From assembly GCA_900556705.1 (NCBI GenBank), contig USPT01000028.1, positions 1 through 10,774 on the forward strand: a DNA stretch of 10,774 bases, read 5' to 3'. Position numbers and translations under genes: made by a program. Under the pieces are notes generated by a model. That model had not been told where the DNA came from. It searched no databases and was given only the letters and a program-made list of their open reading frames with translations. Positions 1 through 6,970 of this stretch are shown piece by piece (the stretch's first letter is position 1; each line of letters starts with the position of its first letter). This DNA comes from an uncultured Collinsella sp. (lineage in GTDB: Bacteria; Actinomycetota; Coriobacteriia; Coriobacteriales; Coriobacteriaceae).

Positions 1-13
1 TAAGCGAGGAACC

Positions 14-3000
14 GTGTATCTCAAGTCCCTCACGCTCAAAGGGTTCAAGTCGTTTGCCGACCGCGCCCATATGACGTTTGAGCCGGGCCTGACCGTCATC
101 GTCGGTCCCAACGGCTCGGGAAAATCGAACATCTCCGACTCGATTCTGTGGGTCCTGGGCGAGCAGAGCGCCAAGCAGCTGCGCGGCCAGGCCATGGAGG
201 ATGTCATCTTCTCGGGCTCGTCAGCGCGCAAGCCGGTGGGTGTCGCCGAGGTCACGCTGGTGCTCGATAACTCGGACCATATGCTGCCCGTCGATTTTGA
301 CGAGGTCGCCATCACCCGTCGCATGTATCGCTCGGGCGAAAGCGAGTACCTCATCAACTCGAGTCCGTGCCGCCTGATGGACATTCAGGACATCCTGCAC
401 GATTCGGGCCTGGGCAAGGATACGCATTCCATCATCAGCCAGGGCAAGCTCGACGCCATTTTGCAGAGCCGCCCCGAGGAGCGCCGCGCTCTCATCGAGG
501 AGGCCGCCGGCATCTCCAAGCACAAGCGCCGCAAGGAGCGTGCACTCAAAAAGATTAAGTCGATGGACGAGCATCTGACGCGTGCCCGCGACATCAATAA
601 GGAAATCGCCCGTCAGCTGCGACCGTTGGAGCGCCAGGTCGATCGCGCGCGCAAGTACAAAGAGCTGTCCTCGCGAGCGAACGAGCTTACGCAGATGCTA
701 GCCGTCGACGAGCTGCGTTCGCTGCAGTCGCAGTGGAACGACCTGGAGAGCCGTTCCAAGGAAGGCGCCGCCGAGCTGGAGCTTGCGCAGTACCGCTTGG
801 GCGAAAAGGAGCGCGAGCTCGAGAAGCTTCAGGTCATGCTCGAGGAAAAGGGCCTGTTTGTGGGCGACCTGGGCGAGCAGCGCCGTCATATGCAAGATGT
901 GGTCGGCCGCATTAACTCCGACATGCGCCTGCTCGAGGAAAAGGGCCACAACATGGTGTCGCGCCTGTCTGACATGCGCGGGCAGATTTCGAGCTCCGAG
1001 CATCAGCGACGTCGCGTGGTCGAGGAGCTCGAGGATGCGCGTGCCCAGCTTGAGGAAGTGACCGGTGCGCACATGCAGGCGCAGGACGACGTTGACGCCG
1101 CCGGTCCTGCCGCCGCCCAGCTCCACGAGCGTCGTGTGGCGCTCGACAATCAGATTTCGCAGCTCACGCGCGAGCAGCGCGATGTGCAGCGTGTGGCCGA
1201 TAACGCCGCGCTCGAGCTCGCCAAGGTGAAGGACTCGCTGAGCAACGCCGAGGTCGAGGACAACATGTACGCCTCGCGCCTGGAGCAGATCGACGAGCAG
1301 CTCGAGGAGGTCACGGCCTCGCTCGAGAGCCGTCGCGACCGCGCTGAGGAACTTGACGGTGCGCTCGATCAGGCCCGCCAGGCCCAGATTGATGCTCGCG
1401 AGGCCACCGAGGTCGCCCGTGCGGCGTTGAAGGACTTGCGTAATCGTGAGAGTGAGGCGCGCAACAAACTTTCCGAGGTGCGCTCGGAGCTTGCCAGCCA
1501 AAAGAAGCTCGATGCCCGCATGGCCGACAGCTCGCCGCTGGTGAGCCGTCTGATGGGCGCGATGGGCGATGATGTCTCGGGTCGTCTAGGCGACGTGCTC
1601 GAGGCTCCTCGTGAGCTCGAGGGCTTGGTCGAGCAGCTGCTTGCCGGCGATATCGATGCCTTGCTATTTGATGACGCCGCCACGCTTGAGCGTGCCGGTC
1701 GTGCGGCTCTGGACCAAAAGAAGGCCTCGGGCGAGGCGCTGCTGGTGGCGCGCGGCGTGAGCGGCGGTGCTGCTGCTAAGGGTGCTGCCGGTTCGCGTCT
1801 GGTCGACCGTCTGTCCGTGCGTTCCGGGTATGGCCCGGTTGTCGAGGCCCTGCTCGGCGGCTATTACGTGGTCGATGACTTGGCTGCCGCGCTGGCGGCA
1901 CCAGTCGTTGACGGTGTGACCTATGTGACGCCCGATGGCGCCCGCGTGAGCTGTGGCGGCCTGGTGCGCGTGGGACTCGATGCCGGCGAGGCTTCGGGTG
2001 CTCTGGAGCGCAAGCGTCGCATTCGCGAGCTGGAGGGCCTGGAGCCCGATTTGGCTGTCGTGTTTGAGCATGTGTCGGATCAGGTCGTCGAGGCCAATGC
2101 GGCCGTCGAGGAGGCGCGTGCCGCTGAGGGCGATGCCGCCGGCGAGATCGCCCGTCTTGAGGGCGAGCGCCGCTCGCTGCTCTCCGAGATCGGCCGCCTG
2201 GAGCAAAGCGCCAACAACGCCGAGGTCGAGCGCGTGCGCATTTCCAAGCGTCGCGAGCAGGCCGCCGAGGCCGTTCGCGCTGCGCGCCCGCGCGTTGACG
2301 AGCTCACCCGTTCGCGTGACGAGGCCCGCGCGCAGGCAAGCGACCTGGGTCTCCAGATTGCCGAAGCCAACGACGAGCTCGATCGCGTGCGTCGTGACGA
2401 TTCCGAGGCAGCCGGCAAGCTCGCCGATGCCAAGGTCCGCCTGGCTCAGACGAGCGAGCGTCTGCGTTCGCTGAAGGGCCGCGTGCCCGACCTGGAGCAT
2501 CGCCTGGAGGGCATCGACCGCCGTATCCGCGGAACACGCCAGGCTTCGCGCTCGCTCGAGTTGCTGCGTCTGCGCGTCGACCCTATGCACGAGCGCTATT
2601 CGGCCCTTCTGGAGCGCGCGTCGGATTGGGCCGCGCGTCTGCGTGACCAGGCTTCGCTCGAGGAGGCGGACTCGGCCTCGCTTAAGAAGACCATCGAAGA
2701 CGCCAAGGCCGAGGTTGCTCGTGCCAAGGAGCGGGTCGATGCCGCCACGGCGACGCAAAATGAGTTCAAGGTCTCTCGCGGCAAGCTCGAGGTGCAGGTA
2801 GAGGCGGCCATCAAGGCCATTACCGCCGATGGCACCACGGTGCTCGAGGAAGCGCTCATGCTTCCTGCGCCTACCGACCGCGATGCCGCCGAGCGCGAGC
2901 TTAACCAGCTCGTGCGCCAGATCAACAACCTGGGCCCTGTGAACCAGGTTGCCATGGAGGAGTACGAGCAGCTCAAGCGCCGCGCCGATTACATCGAGGA

Positions 3001-3550
3001 GCAGCTGGCCGATCTTGAGAGCGCACGCAAGGCGCTCACCAAGATCACGGTGGCCATCGACCGCAAGATGCGTAAAGCCTTCCTGGTGACCTTTGAGAAG
3101 GTCGATGCGAACTTCCGCGAGATCTTCGCCATGCTGTTCCCGGGTGGCCAGGCACATCTGGAGATGACCGATCCCGAGCATCCGGCCGAGACAGGCATCG
3201 AGGTCGTGGCGCAGCCGCGTGGCAAGCGCATCAGCAAGATGATGCTCATGTCGGGCGGCGAGAAGAGCCTGACGGCGCTCGCCCTGCTCTTTGCCGTGTA
3301 TCGCACGCGTACGGTGCCGTTCTATGTGCTGGACGAGGTCGAGGCGGCACTCGATGACGCCAACCTGTCCAAGCTCATCGGCGCGCTCGATGTTTTGCGT
3401 TCCGATACGCAGCTCTTGGTTATCTCGCATCAGCGCCGTACTATGGAGGACGCTGACGTCCTCTACGGCGTCTCGATGCAAGCCGACGGCGTCAGCCGCG
3501 TCGTCTCGCAAAAACTCGATCGCGAAACCGGAAAGGTCGTGAATGCATAA
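14..3550 (+). CDS. smc: Chromosome segregation/condensation ATPase SMC
   Basis: Full-length bacterial SMC (1178 residues, usual for the family), the ATPase that dimerises and, with ScpA/ScpB, compacts and segregates chromosomes. Seen in order: N-terminal ATPase half with Walker A GPNGSGKS (residues 31-38), R-loop LRG (56-58) and Q-loop Gln143; long Glu/Arg/Ala-rich coiled coil (about 170-500); globular hinge (about 505-655, ending near TPDGARVSCGGLVRVG); returning coiled coil (about 655-1010); C-terminal ATPase half with signature SGGEK (1080-1084), Walker B VLDE with catalytic Glu1108, D-loop near 1113-1117 and switch His1139. No key residue is missing. The GTG start is chosen because MYLKSLTLKGFKSF is the canonical SMC N-terminus and GAGGA lies just upstream; the next Met (residue 20) would delete the first strand. 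The TAA at bases 1-3 may be the stop of an upstream gene, but that cannot be tested here. First gene of smc-ftsY-ffh; the last base of its stop is the first base of ftsY. Confidence 0.98.
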   Translation: MYLKSLTLKGFKSFADRAHMTFEPGLTVIVGPNGSGKSNISDSILWVLGEQSAKQLRGQAMEDVIFSGSSARKPVGVAEVTLVLDNSDHMLPVDFDEVAITRRMYRSGESEYLINSSPCRLMDIQDILHDSGLGKDTHSIISQGKLDAILQSRPEERRALIEEAAGISKHKRRKERALKKIKSMDEHLTRARDINKEIARQLRPLERQVDRARKYKELSSRANELTQMLAVDELRSLQSQWNDLESRSKEGAAELELAQYRLGEKERELEKLQVMLEEKGLFVGDLGEQRRHMQDVVGRINSDMRLLEEKGHNMVSRLSDMRGQISSSEHQRRRVVEELEDARAQLEEVTGAHMQAQDDVDAAGPAAAQLHERRVALDNQISQLTREQRDVQRVADNAALELAKVKDSLSNAEVEDNMYASRLEQIDEQLEEVTASLESRRDRAEELDGALDQARQAQIDAREATEVARAALKDLRNRESEARNKLSEVRSELASQKKLDARMADSSPLVSRLMGAMGDDVSGRLGDVLEAPRELEGLVEQLLAGDIDALLFDDAATLERAGRAALDQKKASGEALLVARGVSGGAAAKGAAGSRLVDRLSVRSGYGPVVEALLGGYYVVDDLAAALAAPVVDGVTYVTPDGARVSCGGLVRVGLDAGEASGALERKRRIRELEGLEPDLAVVFEHVSDQVVEANAAVEEARAAEGDAAGEIARLEGERRSLLSEIGRLEQSANNAEVERVRISKRREQAAEAVRAARPRVDELTRSRDEARAQASDLGLQIAEANDELDRVRRDDSEAAGKLADAKVRLAQTSERLRSLKGRVPDLEHRLEGIDRRIRGTRQASRSLELLRLRVDPMHERYSALLERASDWAARLRDQASLEEADSASLKKTIEDAKAEVARAKERVDAATATQNEFKVSRGKLEVQVEAAIKAITADGTTVLEEALMLPAPTDRDAAERELNQLVRQINNLGPVNQVAMEEYEQLKRRADYIEEQLADLESARKALTKITVAIDRKMRKAFLVTFEKVDANFREIFAMLFPGGQAHLEMTDPEHPAETGIEVVAQPRGKRISKMMLMSGGEKSLTALALLFAVYRTRTVPFYVLDEVEAALDDANLSKLIGALDVLRSDTQLLVISHQRRTMEDADVLYGVSMQADGVSRVVSQKLDRETGKVVNA

Positions 3551-4467
3551 TGGGATTCTTCGATGCTCTCTCGCGCGGACTTGAACGCAGCCGCGAGGCC
3601 CTCAACGAGGTCTTTTATTTTGGCGGCGAGGTCGACGAGGATTTTTGGGAGGACCTTGAGGACACTCTCGTCATGGGTGACATGGGTGCCGAGGTCGCTA
3701 TCAAGGTGTCCGATGACCTGCGCGACGCCGCGGCCAAGAAGAACCTTAAGACCGCCCAGCAGCTCCGTCGCGCCCTGGCCGAGCAGCTCGAGCAACATTT
3801 TGTGCCCGCCGAGCGCGATCCGTTCTCCGACACGCCGAGCTGCGTGCTGTTTGTGGGTATTAACGGTGCCGGCAAGACCACGACGGTCGGCAAGATCGCG
3901 AGCGCCATGGCTGCCCGCGGCAAGAACGTCGTGATCGGTTCAGCCGATACCTTCCGCGCCGCCGCCATCGAGCAGCTCGATGTGTGGGGCCAGCGCGCTG
4001 GTGTCCCCGTCATCAAGCGCGACCGCGGCTCCGACCCGGCGAGCGTTTGCTACGACGTGCTCGACGAGGCCGACAAGCGCGGCAGCGACCTGGTGCTTAT
4101 CGACACCGCCGGCCGTCTGCACACGAGCCCCGAGCTCATGCGCGAGCTTGCCAAGGTGGTCAACGTGACGCGTAAGCGCGCCGCCAATATGGCCGCCGGC
4201 CCCATGCCCGTCTCGGTTGTCCTCGTGATAGATGCCGCGACGGGCCAAAACGGTCTGAACCAGGCGCTCGAGTTTAACGAGGCGTTGGGTCTGGACGGTA
4301 TTATCATGACAAAGCTGGACGGCACGGCTAAGGGTGGCATCGCCATGGCCGTGGCCGAGAAGCTCAAGCTCCCAATCCTGCGCGTGGGCGTGGGCGAGCA
4401 GGTCGATGACCTGCAGGAGTTCAATGCCAAAGATTTCTGCCGCGCCCTGGTGGGCGAGTCCAACTAA
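3550..4467 (+). CDS. ftsY: Signal recognition particle receptor FtsY (SRP GTPase)
   Basis: FtsY, the membrane-associated SRP receptor that pairs with Ffh to deliver ribosome-nascent chain complexes to the translocon; both GTPases are activated in the complex. Seen: N-terminal amphipathic stretch GFFDALSRGLERSRE, which fits the known lipid-binding helix; helical N domain to about residue 90; G1 GINGAGKTT (103-111); SRP-GTPase insert motif DTFRAAA (133-139); G3 DTAGR (185-189); G4 TKLD (254-257) followed by GTAKGG; closing GVGEQVDDL (280-288). At 305 residues it is a minimal FtsY without the long acidic A domain of E. coli, as is common in Gram-positive bacteria. Its ATG shares one base with the smc stop (TAATG). 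The only purine-rich stretch (GAAAGG, 3531-3536) is 13 bases away, so translation is probably coupled to smc. It precedes ffh by 10 bases. Confidence 0.98.
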   Translation: MGFFDALSRGLERSREALNEVFYFGGEVDEDFWEDLEDTLVMGDMGAEVAIKVSDDLRDAAAKKNLKTAQQLRRALAEQLEQHFVPAERDPFSDTPSCVLFVGINGAGKTTTVGKIASAMAARGKNVVIGSADTFRAAAIEQLDVWGQRAGVPVIKRDRGSDPASVCYDVLDEADKRGSDLVLIDTAGRLHTSPELMRELAKVVNVTRKRAANMAAGPMPVSVVLVIDAATGQNGLNQALEFNEALGLDGIIMTKLDGTAKGGIAMAVAEKLKLPILRVGVGEQVDDLQEFNAKDFCRALVGESN

Positions 4468-4477
4468 GGAGTAACCA

Positions 4478-5953
4478 GTGTTTAATTCCCTGAGCGATCG
4501 CCTCAACGACACATTTGACCGCCTGCGCGGCAAGGGTAAGCTGACCGAGGCCGATATTACCTCGGCCATGCGCGACATTCGCATGGCGCTGCTCGAGGCC
4601 GACGTCAACTTCAAGGTCGTTAAGGAGTTCGTCGCCAAGACCAAGGAGCGCTGCATGACCGCCGAGGTCATGGAGTCGCTGTCGCCGGCGCAAAACGTCG
4701 TCAAGATCGTGCTCGACGAGCTCACCGAGATGCTCGGCTCCACCGAGAGCAAGCTCGTCTTTAGCAACCGCATTCCCAATGTCATCATGCTCGTCGGCCT
4801 GCAGGGCTCCGGTAAGACTACGGCTGCCGTAAAGCTGGCCTACCTGCTCAAGAAGCAGGGCCGCTCGCCGCTGCTCGCCGCGTGCGACGTCTACCGTCCC
4901 GCCGCTGCCGACCAGTTGGCCACACTCGGTGGAGAGATCGGCGTTCCGGTTTTCCGCGGTGACGGCGCGCACCCGGTCGATATCGCCAAGGGCGCCATCC
5001 AGGAGGCTGTCGACCACCTGCGCGACGTGGTCATCGTCGATACCGCCGGTCGTCTGCAGATCGATGAGCAGATGATGCAGGAGGCCGTGGACATCAAGAA
5101 GGCCGTCAAGCCCGATCAGGTGCTGATGGTCGTCGATGCCATGACCGGCCAGGATATCGTCAACGTCGTCTCGACCTTCGCCGAGCGCACCGATTTTGAC
5201 GGCGTGATCATCTCCAAGCTCGACGGCGATGCCCGTGGCGGCGGCGCGCTTTCCGTGCGCCAGGTGACCGGCAAGCCCATCAAGTTCGTGAGCATGGGCG
5301 AGAAGCCCGATTCGCTGGAGCCGTTCTACCCCGACCGCATGGCCAAGCGAATCTTGGGCATGGGCGACGTTGTCGGCATCATCGAGAAGGCCCAGGAGGC
5401 GGCCGATGCCGAGCAGCTCGAGGCCGCCGAGCGCATGCTGCGCGAGGGCTTCACCATGAACGACATGCTCGACCAGATGAAGGCCGTCAAGAAGATGGGC
5501 GGCATGAAGGGCATTCTGGGCATGCTCCCCGGTGGTCAGCGTGCGCTCAACCAGATGGGCGGCAACTTGGACGAGGGCATCTTCGACAAGAACGAGGCCA
5601 TCATCATGTCGATGACCAAGGAGGAGCGCCTGCGTCCCTCTATCATCAACGGCCAGCGTCGCGCGCGTATCGCCAAGGGCGCTGGCGTGACTCCCACTGA
5701 GGTCAATAGCCTTATGAAGCAGTGGGGCGAGATGAATAAGATGATGGGCCGCATGCGCACGATGGCCAATCAGGCGCAGGCCGGCGGCAAGAAGGGCAAG
5801 AAGGGTAAGAAGGGCAAAAAGATGCGCATGCCCAATATTCCCGGTTTGGATGCCATGGGGCTGGGCGGCATGGGCGGCCTGGGAACGGGCGGCCCCAAGT
5901 CCGATATGGACCTGCTGCGTCAAATGGAAGCGCAGATGCGTAATAAGAAATAG
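4478..5953 (+). CDS. ffh: Signal recognition particle protein Ffh (SRP54)
   Basis: Ffh binds 4.5S/SRP RNA and hydrophobic signal sequences and docks with FtsY. Seen: helical N domain (about 1-90); GTPase domain with G1 GLQGSGKTT (107-115), DVYRPAAADQL from 137, G3 DTAGR (188-192) and G4 SKLDGDARGG from 246; Met-rich M domain (about 300-432) with the MLPGG finger-loop region and the RNA-binding segment RPSIINGQRRARIAKGAG (386-403). The extended tail carries a KKG repeat (438-448) and a Met/Gly-rich end; such basic Gly/Met-rich tails are familiar in actinobacterial Ffh. Total 491 residues, longer than the roughly 450 of E. coli because of that tail. The start is GTG at 4478 with AAGGAG six bases upstream, overlapping the ftsY stop. 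It is the last gene of the operon, followed by a hairpin. The rpsP/rimM/trmD genes that often follow ffh are absent here. Confidence 0.98.
   Translation: MFNSLSDRLNDTFDRLRGKGKLTEADITSAMRDIRMALLEADVNFKVVKEFVAKTKERCMTAEVMESLSPAQNVVKIVLDELTEMLGSTESKLVFSNRIPNVIMLVGLQGSGKTTAAVKLAYLLKKQGRSPLLAACDVYRPAAADQLATLGGEIGVPVFRGDGAHPVDIAKGAIQEAVDHLRDVVIVDTAGRLQIDEQMMQEAVDIKKAVKPDQVLMVVDAMTGQDIVNVVSTFAERTDFDGVIISKLDGDARGGGALSVRQVTGKPIKFVSMGEKPDSLEPFYPDRMAKRILGMGDVVGIIEKAQEAADAEQLEAAERMLREGFTMNDMLDQMKAVKKMGGMKGILGMLPGGQRALNQMGGNLDEGIFDKNEAIIMSMTKEERLRPSIINGQRRARIAKGAGVTPTEVNSLMKQWGEMNKMMGRMRTMANQAQAGGKKGKKGKKGKKMRMPNIPGLDAMGLGGMGGLGTGGPKSDMDLLRQMEAQMRNKK
5789..5821 (+). repeat. In-gene 9-bp tandem repeat encoding Lys-Lys-Gly in the Ffh tail
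   Basis: Three consecutive near-identical units of the form AAGAAGGGC/T followed by a partial unit encode KKGKKGKKGKK (Ffh residues 438-448). One unit uses GGT instead of GGC for Gly, and the final AAA breaks the pattern. The basic patch lies just after the RNA-binding M domain. A perfect 9-bp unit keeps the reading frame if copies are gained or lost, so copy number may vary between strains (inference). Confidence 0.75.
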
Positions 5954-5978
5954 TGCTGTAATTCCAGCTTGATATGGC

Positions 5979-6013
5979 AAAGGCCACTCGGAAGCTACCG
6001 GGTGGCCTTTGTT
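5979..6013 (+). terminator. Hairpin terminator after ffh, possibly bidirectional
   Basis: The arms at 5979-5991 and 5998-6010 form a 13-bp stem with a single T-G wobble and a 6-base loop (AAGCTA). On the plus strand the stem ends in TTT followed by GTTGTTGG, an imperfect U-tract. On the minus strand the reverse arm also ends in TTT, so it could stop transcripts from the convergent DUF134-NifX gene, whose stop is about 65 bases away. The position between two convergent genes supports this role. Confidence 0.75.
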
Positions 6014-6073
6014 GTTGGCTTTGATTGTTGGGTTGCGTTCTGTGTCGCGCCCCGAGTTTGCGGTGCCGTGCCG

Positions 6074-6838
6074 CTAGTGGCAGCCGCAGCCCTCGTGGCC
6101 CTCGTGCTCGTGATGGCCGTGACAACCACAGGACTCGCCATGCTCATGTGCGTGCTCGTGGTCATGGCCGTGGCAGCCGCACGTGGCCTCGCCGTTCTGT
6201 GCGAGCGTGCCGGCGATAAGGGCCTCGACGCACGCATCGCAGCTGCCCTGGGCGCCTGCGTATACCGTGATGCCGGCTTGAGCAAGCGCGTTGATAGCGC
6301 CACCGCCGATGCCGCCGCAGATGAGCGTGTCAACGCCACCGTTGGCAAGCAGGCCCGCCAAGGCGCCGTGGCCGGTGCCACCGGTGCCTACGACCTGCTC
6401 GTTGAGCACCTTGTCATCCTGGATGTCATAGATCTTGAACTGTTCGCTGCGGCCAAAGTGCATAAAGATGTTGCCGTTGTCGTACGTCGTTGCCACCCTC
6501 ATGGTGTCAGCCTCCTTTGCTGGCCATGCGGCCGTTGTCGTGGTGATGGGGGAGTACGCGATGTTTCCGCCTTCGATGACGATCGCCCGTCCATTGACCA
6601 GCGCGTTTGCCACCTTGCGATGCGCGCGGCTGCAGATTGCCGCCACCGTGGCGCGGGCAATGCCCATGCACTGGGCGACTCCCTCCTGATTGAAGCCTTC
6701 CAGGTCGCATAGGCGCAAGACCTCGAGCTCGTCGACTGTCATATCGATAGCGTCTCCGCTCGCCAGGCCATCGGGGGTAAAACCGCGATATTCGGGGATG
6801 ATCCCGACGCGGCGCAATTTTTCGCGTCTTCCTGCCAT
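6074..6838 (-). CDS. DUF134 HTH regulator fused to NifX/NafY-type domain with His/Cys-rich tail
   Basis: A 254-residue protein in three parts. Residues 1-95 match the DUF134 family: basic start MAGRREKLRRVG, then MTVDELEVLRLCDLEGF, the helix-turn-helix QEGVAQCMGIARATVAAI and the closing ALVNGRAIVIEGGN; the fold resembles sigma-70 region 4. Residues 113-215 form a dinitrogenase iron-molybdenum cofactor (NifX/NafY) domain: MRVATTYDNGNI, HFGRSEQFKIYD (127-138), CGGIGGGAINAL from 174, GITVYAGAQG. Residues 220-254 are a tail with 12 His and 6 Cys. Inferred role: a metal- or Fe-S-responsive regulator; the ligand is unknown. The start at 6838 is chosen because GGAGAG (6842-6847) lies 3 bases upstream and the protein then begins at the usual DUF134 N-terminus; the ATG at 6868 has no ribosome site and would read through the operator. 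Residues 96-112 form a low-complexity linker containing a second ribosome site. It is convergent with ffh and divergent from thyA. No nif genes are nearby, so a nitrogenase role is unlikely. Confidence 0.9.
   Translation of the reverse strand: MAGRREKLRRVGIIPEYRGFTPDGLASGDAIDMTVDELEVLRLCDLEGFNQEGVAQCMGIARATVAAICSRAHRKVANALVNGRAIVIEGGNIAYSPITTTTAAWPAKEADTMRVATTYDNGNIFMHFGRSEQFKIYDIQDDKVLNEQVVGTGGTGHGALAGLLANGGVDTLICGGIGGGAINALAQAGITVYAGAQGSCDACVEALIAGTLAQNGEATCGCHGHDHEHAHEHGESCGCHGHHEHEGHEGCGCH
6077..6181 (-). repeat. Repeated coding units for the His/Cys-rich tail
   Basis: These bases encode the last 35 residues of the minus-strand protein. Two 18-base units encode CGCHGH: 6164-6181 and, with synonymous changes, 6113-6130, exactly 17 codons apart; a last CGCH closes the protein. 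The 12-mer GTGGCAGCCGCA (plus strand) occurs exactly at both ends, 6077-6088 and 6170-6181. Between the Cys pairs lie alternating His-acid runs such as HDHEHAHEH. Together these read as a duplicated metal-binding tail of the type known to bind Ni, Co or Zn in other proteins; the metal is not determined by the sequence. Confidence 0.8.
6500..6518 (-). promoter_or_regulatory. Internal ribosome binding site and ATG at the DUF134/NifX junction
   Basis: Read on the minus strand, AAAGGAGG (6518-6511) is followed by 8 bases and then ATG (6502-6500), which is codon 113 and begins the canonical NifX-type start MRVATTYDNG. Spacing and match are ideal for initiation, better than the site at the gene's own start. 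It could give a separate 142-residue NifX-plus-tail protein (6074-6502). Whether it is used is not shown by the sequence. Confidence 0.6.
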
Positions 6839-6852
6839 GCACTCTCCAAATC

Positions 6853-6864
6853 TGACATATGTCA
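6853..6864. promoter_or_regulatory. Perfect 12-bp palindrome TGACATATGTCA, likely operator
   Basis: A perfect dyad placed just downstream of the likely -10 of the minus-strand gene, covering its expected transcription start and ending 15 bases before its ATG. Its core CATATGTCA is repeated in the palindrome at 6902-6921. The position fits an operator for repression of the DUF134-NifX gene, plausibly by its own product (inference). Confidence 0.6.
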
Positions 6865-6869
6865 ACAAT

Positions 6870-6897
6870 AGAATATCGAACGTGCGGATTTGCGCAA
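6870..6897 (-). promoter_or_regulatory. Candidate promoter of the DUF134-NifX gene
   Basis: On the minus strand, TTGCGC (6897-6892) and TATTCT (6875-6870) are separated by 16 bases. Both match the sigma-70 consensus only partly (3/6 and 4/6). The predicted transcript would start near 6863, inside the 12-bp palindrome, leaving a leader of about 25 bases. Confidence 0.4.
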
Positions 6898-6901
6898 GGA
6901 A

Positions 6902-6921
6902 TTTCCGTCATATGTCAGAAA
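6902..6921. promoter_or_regulatory. Imperfect 20-bp palindrome sharing CATATGTCA, second likely operator
   Basis: Eight of ten base pairs in the dyad centred between 6911 and 6912 are complementary, with outer arms TTTC and GAAA and core CATATG. It lies 53 bp centre to centre from the perfect palindrome, about five helical turns, so both sites face the same side of the DNA. It sits just upstream of the -35 of the minus-strand gene and about 45-60 bases upstream of the thyA -10, so it could influence either gene. Confidence 0.5.
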
Positions 6922-6964
6922 ATGAGGGCTTATGTTTGGGCTGTGGGGCCGCGTGCGCCTGGGC

Positions 6965-6970
6965 TACAAT
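6965..6970 (+). promoter_or_regulatory. Candidate -10 of the thyA-dfr operon
   Basis: TACAAT matches five of six consensus -10 positions and lies 34 bases before the thyA ATG, leaving a leader of about 28 bases. At 17 bases upstream only the weak TGTGGG (6942-6947) is found, so any -35 is poor and the promoter may depend on an activator or be weak. Confidence 0.45.

Noticed and set aside
1664..3511. 615-codon open frame on the minus strand inside smc
   Set aside because: It is wholly antisense to a clear SMC frame and its translation is Leu/His/Arg/Gly-rich without a recognisable domain. Long antisense frames are expected where codons end mostly in G or C.
4421..5980. 519-codon minus-strand open frame over ffh
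   Set aside because: The frame mirrors the conserved Ffh codons, shows no family motif and would overlap the terminator hairpin.
6074..6838. Nitrogenase cofactor assembly role for the NifX-type domain
   Set aside because: No nif genes are present in the window, and this domain family is widespread in organisms without nitrogenase; a general metal or Fe-S role is the safer reading.
6839..6868. Upstream ATG (6868) for the DUF134-NifX gene
   Set aside because: No ribosome site precedes it and the ten extra residues would be encoded by the palindromic operator. ATG 6838 has GGAGAG nearby and the usual DUF134 N-terminus.
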